This document shows, one piece after another, positions 1 through 7,354 of a stretch of 43,801 nt of DNA (position 1 is its first letter; each line of letters begins with the position of its first letter). The stretch lies in NCBI GenBank assembly GCA_022072205.1, contig JAJVID010000031.1:1-43801 (forward strand). Reading direction: 5' to 3'. Below the pieces are notes generated by a model. That model saw nothing but the letters and a program-made list of their open reading frames with translations, was not told the origin of the DNA and did not search any database. A program made the position numbers and the translations under genes. The DNA is from Acidobacteriota bacterium. Its GTDB lineage: Bacteria > Acidobacteriota > Blastocatellia > RBC074.

Positions 1-38
1 CCGAATCCTGATCTATTTTTTCTTCGAGGTGGAAACTG

Positions 39-617
39 ATGGCATTGATTGGAGCGAATGAACTGAAACGCAAAATGCTGATCACGGTTGATGGTCAGCC
101 GTATACGGTGGTCGAGGTCTTCTTCGCGTCGCCCAGCGCGCGCGGGGCTTCGACGATGGTGCGGACGAAGTTGCGGCATCTGTTGACTGACGCTGTGCTC
201 GAAAAATCGTTCAAGACCAGTGAGAAGTTTGAAGAGCCGGATGTCGCGCTGACTCCGGCTTCGTTTTTGTATTCTGACGGCGAAGGCTTTCATTTCATGG
301 ATGAAGAATCGTACGAGCAGTTTTCTTTGAGTGAAGATCAACTCGGCGACGAGCGGTTGTATTTGAAAGAGAACATGTCGTTGCAGGTTCGCAAATACAA
401 CGGCGAGCCGGTCTCGCTGGAGCTTCCGGCGACGGTTGATTTGACTGTAACCGAAACCGAGCCTGGGCTGCGCGGCGATTCGGCTTCGGGCGGGACGACG
501 AAATCGGCGACGCTCGAAACCGGTTTGCAGGCGCGCGTGCCTCTGTTCATCAAGGAAGGCGAGGTCGTCCGCGTCAACACGCAAACGGGCGAGTTCGTCA
601 GCCGGGCGAAGGAGTGA
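39..617 (+). CDS. efp: Elongation factor P family protein (EfpL/YeiP-like loop variant)
   Basis: 192 residues with the full three-domain EF-P architecture: an N-terminal KOW-like domain (about 1-65) and two OB domains (about 70-190). EF-P enters the ribosomal E-site region and relieves stalling on proline-rich stretches. In classical EF-P the tip loop reads PGKGGAF, with a modified lysine. Here it reads SPSARGAST (31-39): two residues longer, with Arg35 at the tip. This matches the SPTARGAAT-type loop recalled for the EfpL/YeiP paralog. The C-terminal OB domain (TVDLTVTETEPGLRGD and following) is intact. A GAGGTGG Shine-Dalgarno sits just before the ATG. It is the first gene of a four-gene operon, 4 bp from the next. 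No EarP or EpmA gene is visible nearby. The family is certain; the EfpL-like subtype is inferred from the loop. Confidence 0.93.
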   Translation: MALIGANELKRKMLITVDGQPYTVVEVFFASPSARGASTMVRTKLRHLLTDAVLEKSFKTSEKFEEPDVALTPASFLYSDGEGFHFMDEESYEQFSLSEDQLGDERLYLKENMSLQVRKYNGEPVSLELPATVDLTVTETEPGLRGDSASGGTTKSATLETGLQARVPLFIKEGEVVRVNTQTGEFVSRAKE

Positions 618-621
618 CGCT

Positions 622-1635
622 ATGAAAAAACTGCGATGGGGGTTGATCGGATGCGGCGACATCTCGCGCAAGCGCGTCGCTCCGGCTTTGCGCGACATTC
701 CTGAATGCGAGCTTGTCGCAGTCAATCGCGCGCGCGCCGATTTGGCCGAAGCGTTTGCGAAAGAGTTCAGCGCAAAACGCTGGTACGGCGATTGGCGCGA
801 ATTGATCGCCGATGGCGAGGTTGACGCGGTCTATATCGCAACACCTGTTTATCTGCACGCCGAACAAACCGTCGCCGCCGCTGAAGCGGGCAAACACGTC
901 TTGTGCGAAAAGCCGATGGCAATGAACACAGCGGAATGCCGGCAGATGATCGCGGCGTGCAATGCCAGCGGCGTGAAACTTGGCGTTGCCTATTACCGCC
1001 GGTTTTATCCCGTTATCCGCCGCGTCAAGGAGATCATCGCGTCGGGCGAAATCGGCAAACCGGTCATCGCGCAGATCAACGCCTTCGAGCGGTTCAATCT
1101 GCAACCGGGTGATGATCGTCACTGGTTTCTCGAAAAAGAGAAATCAGGCGGCGGGCCGATGATGGATTTCGGCTGCCATCGCATCGAAGTCCTGCTCAAT
1201 CTGTTCGGCCCGATCAAACGAACCGCGAGCGTGATGGGCCGCGCGATGTTCGACCGCGAAGTCGAAGACACCTGCATCGCCGCGTTTGAATTCGAGAGCG
1301 GGGCGCAAGCGTCGCTTTCGGTCACGCACGCCGCGCTTGAGTCGCGCGACACGCTGGACATTTTTTGCAGCGAGGGTTCGATTCACATTCCGGTTCTCAA
1401 TCGCGGCGATCTGCGGCTGGTCACACCGGCGGGCGAGCGAACAGAATCCCATCCGCCGCATGCCAACATCCATCAGCCGCTGATCGAAGATTTCACGCGC
1501 GCGGCGCTGGAAGATCGTGAGCCTGAAGTCGGCGGAGAGACTGGTCTGTCGGTCGCGCGTTTCGAGGATGAGATTTATGGCGGCGCCGGCCAGGGCCGGA
1601 CTGTCGTTAAGCTGAAATCATCGGAGCAGAGTTGA
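622..1635 (+). CDS. Gfo/Idh/MocA family NAD(P)-dependent oxidoreductase
   Basis: 337 residues, normal for the family. An N-terminal Rossmann fold opens with GLIGCGDIS (GxGxxS at 10-15), which binds NAD(P). The conserved EKP motif is at 96-98, with its lysine near the substrate. The C-terminal alpha/beta domain carries GGGPMMDFGCH, with His186 the likely catalytic or substrate-binding residue. Family members oxidise or reduce sugars, inositol or related polyols. The substrate cannot be read from sequence. The protein should be cytoplasmic, as no signal peptide is present. It starts 4 bp after the EF-P stop and ends 4 bp before the next gene, so it is translationally linked to both. A link to EF-P modification is tempting but unsupported. 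Confidence 0.92.
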   Translation: MKKLRWGLIGCGDISRKRVAPALRDIPECELVAVNRARADLAEAFAKEFSAKRWYGDWRELIADGEVDAVYIATPVYLHAEQTVAAAEAGKHVLCEKPMAMNTAECRQMIAACNASGVKLGVAYYRRFYPVIRRVKEIIASGEIGKPVIAQINAFERFNLQPGDDRHWFLEKEKSGGGPMMDFGCHRIEVLLNLFGPIKRTASVMGRAMFDREVEDTCIAAFEFESGAQASLSVTHAALESRDTLDIFCSEGSIHIPVLNRGDLRLVTPAGERTESHPPHANIHQPLIEDFTRAALEDREPEVGGETGLSVARFEDEIYGGAGQGRTVVKLKSSEQS

Positions 1636-1639
1636 AAAT

Positions 1640-2242
1640 ATGCCTTTGCCGGTTGCTCACGCGTTGATCGGAGCGAGCGCAGTAGTGTTGTCGCGCCGCC
1701 GATTTTCGTTGAAGCGTGATTGGGGAATGATGGTGTTTGGCGCGGCGCTCGGAATTCTGCCGGACTTCGACATCTTCTTCTCCTGGGTTCTGGGCTTCGG
1801 CATAAAGTGGCATGGCAGCTTCACTCATTCAATCGCCTTTGCCGCGACGGCGGGATGCGTGAGCGCCGCGTTGAGGCGCGAAGGTGAAATGAGAGATATT
1901 CCAGTCTACGCGCTGGCCACGCTCTCGCACGGTTTGCTGGACGTGATTACCAAAAAGGAGTTCGGCGGAGCGCAATTGTTCTGGCCCTTCTCGCAGCGCA
2001 CGTACCGGCTGAAGCTCTTCGATTATTTCGAGTGGTATCCCAACCCGTTTACCGATCCGCTCCGGGAGATTTTCGAGCGGGCGTTTCAAATAAGCTGCTA
2101 CGAGGCGCTGATCTTCGCGCCGATGCTGGCGGCGCTGCTGGCGGCGAGGTTATGGTTGAATCGGCGGCGGGAGAGACAGGCGGCGATGAAAGAAGGACAA
2201 ACCGGAAAGGAAACCGATGAGCATTACTCTGAACGAATATGA
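1640..2242 (+). CDS. Membrane-bound metal-dependent hydrolase (DUF457/YdjM-like)
   Basis: 200 residues with several hydrophobic segments (about 28-50, 65-80, 90-105 and 150-170) and scattered conserved His/Asp residues: VAHALIG near the start, the PDFDIF motif near 41-46, the SFTHS histidine and SHGLLD near 95-100. This pattern is typical of the YdjM/DUF457 group of inner-membrane proteins annotated as metal-dependent hydrolases, which resemble phospholipase C-like folds. The substrate is unknown. The C-terminal tail is cytoplasmic, charged and repetitive in Arg, Glu and Lys. The last 26 bp overlap the start of yceH, so the two are co-translated. The ATG is only 4 bp after the upstream stop. 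Confidence 0.8.
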   Translation: MPLPVAHALIGASAVVLSRRRFSLKRDWGMMVFGAALGILPDFDIFFSWVLGFGIKWHGSFTHSIAFAATAGCVSAALRREGEMRDIPVYALATLSHGLLDVITKKEFGGAQLFWPFSQRTYRLKLFDYFEWYPNPFTDPLREIFERAFQISCYEALIFAPMLAALLAARLWLNRRRERQAAMKEGQTGKETDEHYSERI

Positions 2243-2879
2243 ATTGCGCGCGCTCGGCGCTCTGGTCGAAAAGCAGATTGCGACGCCGGATTATTACCCG
2301 ATGACGCTCAACGCGCTGGTCAACGCCTGCAACCAGAAGAATCACCGCGACCCGGTTGTGGCTTACGACGAAGCGACAGTGGCCAAGGCGCTCGAAACTC
2401 TGCGGGAGAAAAATCTGGCTTACGTCTTTCACGGTTCTGAGGCGCGCGCGCCGAAATACGGCCACCTCTTCCCGAAGGCTTTCGATCTGAGCGAAGCCGA
2501 AGTCCCGCTGATGAGCGTGCTGATTCTGCGCGGGCCGCAAACGCCGGGCGAGCTTCGTTCGCGCTCGCAGCACCTGCGCGCCTTCGAAAGCCTGGCCGAA
2601 GTCGAAACTCTGTTGCAGGGATTGTCGCTGCGCGATGAGCCGTTGATCGTGAAGTTGCCGCGCCAGCCCAACTCGCGCGAATCGCGCTTCGCTCACCTGC
2701 TCGGCGGCCCGGTCGAGATGGAGCAAATCGAAGCCGCGCCTCGCGCTTCAGCTTCGGTTCAACAATCGCAAGCCGGAAACGAAAAGATCGCGCGGTTGGA
2801 GGAAGAGGTCGCGGCGCTTCGGCAGGAATTGAGTGAATTGAAACAGCAGTTCGCGGAGTTCAGAAAACAGTTTGAATAA
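2217..2879 (+). CDS. yceH: YceH family protein (DUF480)
   Basis: 220 residues, matching the usual YceH length. The first half holds two winged-helix units. The opening (LNEYELRALGALVEKQIATP, then DYYPMTLNALVNACNQK) is the family hallmark. The second unit contains LMSVLILRGPQTPGELRSR. The last 45 residues form a coiled coil (heptads of Leu and Ala in EKIARLEEEVAALRQELSEL). Winged helices suggest DNA binding or protein contact, but no firm role is known for the family. The ATG lies inside the end of the upstream DUF457-like gene (26 bp overlap), with AAGGA and GGAAAGG sequences upstream. It is the last gene of the operon. The next gene is convergent, about 38 bp away, and no strong terminator was seen in that gap. 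Confidence 0.93.
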   Translation: MSITLNEYELRALGALVEKQIATPDYYPMTLNALVNACNQKNHRDPVVAYDEATVAKALETLREKNLAYVFHGSEARAPKYGHLFPKAFDLSEAEVPLMSVLILRGPQTPGELRSRSQHLRAFESLAEVETLLQGLSLRDEPLIVKLPRQPNSRESRFAHLLGGPVEMEQIEAAPRASASVQQSQAGNEKIARLEEEVAALRQELSELKQQFAEFRKQFE

Positions 2880-2917
2880 GGGCAGCTTTTGACGCGCGGC
2901 GATCACAACAGAGGTGT

Positions 2918-3307
2918 TCAGGACTCGTCAGAATTTTTCGTGGACTGGATTTGTTGCAGATAGATGATTGCTGATTCCGTATTCTTGAATGAGTCTTTGA
3001 CTATTTCTTCCAGCTTGCCAATCTGATCAAAATAATCTGCCTGAACTCGATACTTCAGCAATTGTCCTCCAAGACTGCCGATTGCGCGATGGCTTCTTCC
3101 CCGCCGTTGAAACTCTCTCCACACCTGCTGGTGAGTGCTCGGTCCCATCGTTGAGAAGATGACACCCTCGCCTTCAAGGTAAAGGCGGGCTTGATGAAAA
3201 ACTGAGTAATAGAGGCGGCTGATGGCTGTTCGCTGCGAGGCCTCGTTAGCTTCAGATCGCAGCTTCTGCGCCAGCGAGCCATAATCAGCCCAATTGAAAT
3301 TCGTCAT
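2918..3307 (-). CDS. HEPN-domain protein, probable toxin of a two-gene module
   Basis: 129 residues forming a single alpha-helical HEPN-like domain. Visible landmarks are the helix with SRLYYSVFHQAR (30-41) and the later KYRVQADYF (86-93), which fits the R-x3-ADY variant of the HEPN active-site helix (Arg87, Asp91, Tyr92) instead of the RxxxxH form. HEPN proteins are commonly RNases in toxin-antitoxin, Abi and CRISPR systems. Here the nucleotidyltransferase (MNT) partner typical of type VII pairs is absent. The gene overlaps the upstream partner by 4 bp (ATGA), giving obligatory translational coupling. It ends about 38 bp from convergent yceH. The fold is fairly sure; RNase activity and toxicity are inferred. 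Confidence 0.72.
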   Translation of the reverse strand: MTNFNWADYGSLAQKLRSEANEASQRTAISRLYYSVFHQARLYLEGEGVIFSTMGPSTHQQVWREFQRRGRSHRAIGSLGGQLLKYRVQADYFDQIGKLEEIVKDSFKNTESAIIYLQQIQSTKNSDES

Positions 3308-3702
3308 AGGTACTCTGGAATGATGTCCAACAACCCCTGCGCTCTCTCAATGGCGTCAAACCACCAGCCTTCGTTCAACTGATCCAACAATGGCCGCACC
3401 TTTTCAAAGCCGTCGCGCGCCTGAATCAGGAGTATCAACTGCCGATTCTGCGGGTTCTCCGGGTCATAGAAGAGTTGCAGCGCAAGCGTGTGATCCGCGC
3501 CGAAATACCTTCGTATCTGTTCGCGAGCTTCGAGAATCAAACTGATCAGAAAAGGATTTTCCCGCAGGAAATCTTCAACCGGGGCTGGTCTTTTGAAAAC
3601 ATAGTCAACGTCTTTGAAGATGAAATGCCGCCGCGCCTGCTCTAACTCGGACAGGATTGGAGCAGGTTTGATCGCGCCGGATTTGGTTTGTAATTCTGTC
3701 AT
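3304..3702 (-). CDS. Uncharacterised partner of HEPN protein, candidate antitoxin
   Basis: 132 residues, no named domain recognised. The N-terminal 40 residues are polar. Then come a helical part (VEDFLRENPFLISLILEAREQIRRYFG, about 42-68) and a probable alpha/beta part in which LALQLFYDPENPQNRQLILLI (73-93) gives two strands and LLDQLNEGWWFDA ends with a conserved-looking WW (113-114). I recall similar 'LE...DPE...L...I...WWL' small proteins in cyanobacteria and Chloroflexi paired with HEPN or PIN genes, but cannot verify this. It lacks the GS-x10-DxD motif of MNT antitoxins. It is the first gene of the pair and its TGA overlaps the ATG of the HEPN gene. The upstream TATAAT and a GAGGAC Shine-Dalgarno support this start. 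Antitoxin function is inferred from order and coupling only. Confidence 0.7.
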   Translation of the reverse strand: MTELQTKSGAIKPAPILSELEQARRHFIFKDVDYVFKRPAPVEDFLRENPFLISLILEAREQIRRYFGADHTLALQLFYDPENPQNRQLILLIQARDGFEKVRPLLDQLNEGWWFDAIERAQGLLDIIPEYL

Positions 3703-3736
3703 CGTCCGTCCTCGCTTTCGTTGAAAGGGTAGTAGA

Positions 3737-3742
3737 ATTATA
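3737..3742 (-). promoter_or_regulatory. Possible -10 box of the HEPN/partner operon
   Basis: On the minus strand these bases read TATAAT, the sigma-70 -10 consensus, 34 bases upstream of the partner gene ATG in an otherwise GC-rich context. No convincing -35 element is seen 16-18 bp further upstream, so the site may depend on an activator or be fortuitous. Confidence 0.4.
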
Positions 3743-3768
3743 GCCGCGAAATATCATTTACGCTTGCG

Positions 3769-5343
3769 TTAAATCTCGCCTTCAAACTCAGCCAGCATCA
3801 CGCAAATCTGATCCAAGACCGCTGTCACATCGCGCCCCGGCCCGGTGTAATTGTTCCCCATCAAACTCAAAATCAGCGTCTGCCCGCGCCTGGTCGTGAC
3901 GTAGCCCGACAGCGTGTTGACGTAAGACAGCGATCCCGTTTTGCCGCGCATGTTGTTGAATGCGGCGGTGTCGCGCATCCGCCGTTCGAGCGTGCCGTCA
4001 ACGCCGGCGACCGTCAGCGATTCGCGCCAGGTTTTGAAATGCGGATGCGTATGCATGAATTCAAGCAGTCGTGAAGTCGAACGCGGCGTCACCAGGTCTT
4101 GCCGCGCCAGCCCGGAGCCGTCGCGCAGGCTCAATGGCTCGACTTCGATTCCGGCCTTCTGCAAAAACTCGCGGCGGATTTCATTGCCCAGAGCGGCGGT
4201 TGATTTCGGACGGCCATAATCATCAAGAGATCGCGCGTCGGCGTGACGAGTTCCCAATTGCCGCAGCATCAATTCGGCGTGCAGGTTCTGGCTCTGTTTG
4301 TTGATGACTTTGAGAATTTCAGCCATCGGCTGCGATTCGACGCTGGCGACTTCAACCAGCTTCGATTCGTCAAAAGGTTTGGCGACGCGGGCGACGGCGT
4401 CTGCGCGTTCGACTCGGCCCAGTACGCGGACGCCTCGACGAGCCAGGGCTTCTTTCAGCAACGTCGCCGCGAAGCTGGCCGGATCATGGATGGCGATGTT
4501 GACCTCGAAATCTTTCGCGCCGCGCGGGATCGAGCCGAAAAACTCGACTGTGTTGCTGCCCTGCGGGCGATGGACGCCGATGCGCCTCTGCCCGCCGGCG
4601 CCGGTCTTCGCGTTGTTGACGATTTTGACGTAGCCGGTCTGCGGCTGAATCTTGATTGATGGCGGCTCGCCAACGCGGCGCGCGGGCGTGACGGTGAACG
4701 ACACAAAGTTGTCATTGACGGTCAACGCGCTGACTTCCGCGCCGTAATCGAACTGCGCGTCGTCCCACTCCCAGCCGGGGCCGAGCAACTCGCCCGCGAA
4801 GAAGCTGTCGTCGCCGATCAAATTGCCCGTGACGGTTTTGACTCCGCGCGCTTTGATCTGATCGGCCAGTTGTTCGATGGCCGTGATCTTGTCGGCGGGT
4901 TTGAGGTCGTCGTAACGGTCGGGATCGTCAGTGTCGAAACGCGGCGACAAGTTCGGATCGCCGCGACCGTACAAAATCAGATCGCCTTTCAAAATGCCGC
5001 TTCTGGCTGCGGGCCTGGTCGCGTAGACGGAAGTTTTGATTTTGAAATCGGGGCCGAAAGCGTCCAGCGCCGCCGACGTGGTGTAGAGCTTCATGTTCGA
5101 CGCAGGCATAAAAGCCTTGTCCGCGTCGCGCTCAAAAATAACTTTGCCATCAGTCGTGATGATGCGCGCGCCCCAGCGGGCGGCGGCGAATTTAGGCTGA
5201 TCGAGCAACGCCGCGATGCGCGCTTGCAATTCGGCCAGCGTCGCCGGTTTGCCGGGCGCCGGGGAAGTTTGCTGCGCGAGCGCGGGCGCGAATGACAGTG
5301 AAAGAATGAGCAGGAGAGCGACGGTTCTGTTTAGCTTTTTCAT
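3769..5343 (-). CDS. dacB: D-alanyl-D-alanine carboxypeptidase/endopeptidase (PBP4 type)
   Basis: 524 residues from the ATG at 5343; the longer frame upstream overlaps the next gene and lacks protein character. A Sec signal peptide ([23 protein letters not shown]) is cleaved near residue 24. Penicillin-binding motifs are complete: SNMK (Ser82 nucleophile, Lys85), SQN (in [10 protein letters not shown]) and KTG (in RGKTGSL). Between the first two motifs lies the large insertion typical of PBP4/peptidase S13. The enzyme trims or cleaves D-Ala-D-Ala crosslinks in periplasmic peptidoglycan. The start lies 11 bp after the stop of the metallophosphoesterase gene on the same strand, so the two are probably co-transcribed. 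Confidence 0.93.
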   Translation of the reverse strand: MKKLNRTVALLLILSLSFAPALAQQTSPAPGKPATLAELQARIAALLDQPKFAAARWGARIITTDGKVIFERDADKAFMPASNMKLYTTSAALDAFGPDFKIKTSVYATRPAARSGILKGDLILYGRGDPNLSPRFDTDDPDRYDDLKPADKITAIEQLADQIKARGVKTVTGNLIGDDSFFAGELLGPGWEWDDAQFDYGAEVSALTVNDNFVSFTVTPARRVGEPPSIKIQPQTGYVKIVNNAKTGAGGQRRIGVHRPQGSNTVEFFGSIPRGAKDFEVNIAIHDPASFAATLLKEALARRGVRVLGRVERADAVARVAKPFDESKLVEVASVESQPMAEILKVINKQSQNLHAELMLRQLGTRHADARSLDDYGRPKSTAALGNEIRREFLQKAGIEVEPLSLRDGSGLARQDLVTPRSTSRLLEFMHTHPHFKTWRESLTVAGVDGTLERRMRDTAAFNNMRGKTGSLSYVNTLSGYVTTRRGQTLILSLMGNNYTGPGRDVTAVLDQICVMLAEFEGEI

Positions 5344-5354
5344 GCTGAATGCGA

Positions 5355-6041
5355 TCAACGGAAAGGTATCTTCTGGGCCTCGACGATTCGGCCTTCGCCC
5401 GGCAGATTGAAATACTCGGCGACACACGACTCGAAATCCACGATCAGGCAGCACGGATCGTGTTCGCGATAGAGCGTTCCGGCGTTGATGATCGTCAGAT
5501 CGTCGAAGCGTTGGATCAGACGGCGGTGAGTGTGGCCATTGATGACGAAATCGTATTCGCGCAGATTGACCAGCTTCCACAACGCGTAATTTGAATGCAG
5601 CGTCAATACGTTGTCGAACGGCCAGACTCCGGCCATGTCGTCTTCGCCCAGCCCGTGACAGAGCAGCATCGTCCCGGCGACGGTTTCAAACCTGCGCTGC
5701 AACGGCAGCTTCGTCACGAACTCCCACGCGCTCATCTTGAAATCGAAGTAAGTGTTCGAGTTCGGCAACCCGCGCATCTCGCCCTTCGCCATCCAGCGTT
5801 CGTGATTGCCCCGGACGCAGACGACGTTGTGTTCGATCAGCAATTCGACCGCGCGGTTCGGATCGCCCGGCCCGTCAACGATGTCGCCGACCGAACAGAT
5901 CAGATCGAGTTGTTGGTCTTTGAAAAATCGCAGCGCGGCGTCGAGGAGGTTATCCTCGCAATGAATGTCGCCGAGAACTCCGATGCGGCGCAGCCTGCCT
6001 GTCTGGATGTTTTCAACGGTCACGACGCGAATGTTTACCAC
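5355..6041 (-). CDS. Calcineurin-like metallophosphoesterase
   Basis: 228 residues from a GTG at 6041. The metallophosphoesterase motifs are in order: GDIH (Asp25, His27), GDIVD (Asp53), GNHE (Asn79, His80) and GHTH near the C-terminus, which together coordinate two metal ions. This resembles the YfcE/MJ0936-like phosphodiesterase group; the substrate is unknown. The start is uncertain. The frame remains open upstream through the heptanucleotide repeat to another GTG at 6179, which would add 46 residues of Pro/His/Ser/Phe heptads (PHSPFPI). No Shine-Dalgarno precedes 6041, so leaderless initiation or initiation upstream of the repeat are both possible. It is followed at 11 bp by dacB. The methyltransferase gene lies upstream on the same strand. 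Confidence 0.85.
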   Translation of the reverse strand: MVNIRVVTVENIQTGRLRRIGVLGDIHCEDNLLDAALRFFKDQQLDLICSVGDIVDGPGDPNRAVELLIEHNVVCVRGNHERWMAKGEMRGLPNSNTYFDFKMSAWEFVTKLPLQRRFETVAGTMLLCHGLGEDDMAGVWPFDNVLTLHSNYALWKLVNLREYDFVINGHTHRRLIQRFDDLTIINAGTLYREHDPCCLIVDFESCVAEYFNLPGEGRIVEAQKIPFR

Positions 6042-6139
6042 AGGGAATGGGGAATGGGGAATGGGGAATGGGGAATGGGGAATGGGGAATGGGGAATGGG
6101 GAATGGGGAATGGGGAATGGGGAATGGGGAATGGGGAAT
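6042..6139. repeat. Heptanucleotide tandem repeat (GGGGAAT), 13 perfect units plus one imperfect
   Basis: Thirteen exact copies of GGGGAAT run from 6049 to 6139, preceded by one degenerate copy (AGGGAAT, 6042-6048). The plus strand has G4 runs every 7 bases and should readily form G-quadruplexes. The unit resembles the cyanobacterial STRR heptamers. Seven bases is not a multiple of three, so gain or loss of a unit changes any reading frame crossing it. It lies between two minus-strand genes, touching the metallophosphoesterase start. Confidence 0.97.
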
Positions 6140-6194
6140 GGGGATATGATTTTTCTTTTTCCCACTCCCCATTCCCCACTCCCCATTCCCCACT
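6140..6194. repeat. Inverted counterpart of the GGGGAAT heptamers
   Basis: After a short AT-rich spacer (about 6144-6160) the sequence continues with CCCCATT and CCCCACT heptamers (6161-6193), the reverse complement of the preceding array with A/G variation. The two halves can fold into a long hairpin. It ends 4 bases before the methyltransferase stop codon and could act as the 3' structure of that transcript. Confidence 0.85.
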
Positions 6195-6197
6195 GTC

Positions 6198-7238
6198 TCA
6201 CGCGCGAACGGCTTCGATGACGCAGACAGGCGAAGCTGTCCGAATCACTCGCGTGAGCTTGAATCCGGCGGCGCCGAGCAGCGCGCTGAATTCGGCTTCG
6301 GTACGTTCGCGCCCGCCGGTCATCACCAGCATGTTCAAATCCATGAACTTGCTCAGATCGGGCTGGTTGCGCCCGGCGACGACCATTTCAATCAACAGCA
6401 GCTTGCCGTCAGGGTTCATAGCCCGATGAATGTTTTTCAGAATCGCGATTGATTTTTCGTCGTCCCAATCGTGAATGATCCACTTCATCACGTAAGCGTC
6501 GCCGCCTTCAGGAACCGATTTGAAGAAATCGCCGGTCGTCGTCTCGCAACGATCACGCACGCGGGCGGCGTCGAGCAGCGGCCCGGCTTCCGCGATCACG
6601 TGCGGCAGATCGAACAACACGCCGCGCATCTGCGGATTGGCCTTGAGAATCGCGCTGATCAATCCGCCAGTGCCGCCTGCGATGTCAACCAGTTTGTTGA
6701 CGCCCGAAAACTTATATGCCGACAGCGCTGCCACGTTGATCATCTCGGTCAAACCCTTCATCGCCTGATTGAAGACGCTCGCGTCTTCCGGGTTCTGCGC
6801 GTAATACTCCCAGGCGTTTTGCTTGAACAAATGGTCGAACGCGATTTCGCCCGTCTTGACGCTGTGCATCAGGTTGCCCCAGGCGGGAAAGTGTTCCTGG
6901 CCGAGTTCGACCATAGCCATCCAACGCAGCGATCCGGGCGTGTCGCTTCGCAGCGTTTCCGACAGCGGCGTTTGAGCGAATCGCCTTTGATCGTCTTCGA
7001 CGAAGACGCCGACGGACGCCAGCGCGCGCAGCGCGCGGTAAAGCGACGGCGCGTGCATGCCCGTTGATCGCGCAAGCTCGTCCGCCGTCTTCGGCCCATC
7101 TTTAACCAGGTCGGCCAGCCCAAGCCTTGCCGCAATCTGGATCGTTTGCGAAATCCAGAAGCCGGTGATCATTTGTAGCATTGCAAATTGCGGCGGCAGC
7201 GCCGCCGGTTCGGATTGCGTAGTTTGAGTTTGTGACAT
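6198..7238 (-). CDS. SAM-dependent O-methyltransferase (acetylserotonin OMT-like)
   Basis: 346 residues with the two-domain plan of plant-type and antibiotic O-methyltransferases. An N-terminal winged-helix dimerisation domain spans about 20-105 (ELARSTGMHAPSLYRALRAL). The C-terminal Rossmann methyltransferase has motif I VDIAGGTGG (184-192), Asp210 in LFDLPHV for the ribose, GDFF (236-239) and KWIIHDWDD with the probable catalytic His256. Such enzymes methylate hydroxyl groups of small aromatic or polyketide-like metabolites; no biosynthetic genes surround it, so the substrate is unknown. The AGGAGG Shine-Dalgarno 8 bases before the ATG fixes the start. A perfect inverted repeat lies upstream. 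Downstream is the heptamer repeat. Confidence 0.92.
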   Translation of the reverse strand: MSQTQTTQSEPAALPPQFAMLQMITGFWISQTIQIAARLGLADLVKDGPKTADELARSTGMHAPSLYRALRALASVGVFVEDDQRRFAQTPLSETLRSDTPGSLRWMAMVELGQEHFPAWGNLMHSVKTGEIAFDHLFKQNAWEYYAQNPEDASVFNQAMKGLTEMINVAALSAYKFSGVNKLVDIAGGTGGLISAILKANPQMRGVLFDLPHVIAEAGPLLDAARVRDRCETTTGDFFKSVPEGGDAYVMKWIIHDWDDEKSIAILKNIHRAMNPDGKLLLIEMVVAGRNQPDLSKFMDLNMLVMTGGRERTEAEFSALLGAAGFKLTRVIRTASPVCVIEAVRA

Positions 7239-7260
7239 CAGGCGCCTCCTCGAAAAAAAA

Positions 7261-7341
7261 AGTAGCGCAACCTGTCGAGGTTGCGCCGATCCTCAATTCA
7301 TCCTTTGCCGGAAAAGCGCAACCTCGACAGGTTGCGCTACT
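7261..7341. repeat. Double-hairpin inverted repeat (BIME-like), family A
   Basis: Two 26-bp arms (7261-7286 and 7316-7341) are exact reverse complements, separated by 29 bases. Each arm also contains its own hairpin: GCGCAACCT and AGGTTGCGC around a GTCG loop. Two inverted REP-like units in one intergenic region is the classic BIME layout. It lies between the TonB-dependent receptor stop and the methyltransferase start on the same strand and may also attenuate or terminate the receptor transcript. Confidence 0.9.
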
Positions 7342-7354
7342 CGTCCTCAAAGCA

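Noticed and set aside
5344..5580. N-terminal extension of the PBP4 gene
   Set aside because: It overlaps the metallophosphoesterase gene and would precede the clear signal peptide at 5343.
6042..6139. CRISPR array
   Set aside because: The 7-base units have no spacers between them, so this is a simple tandem repeat.
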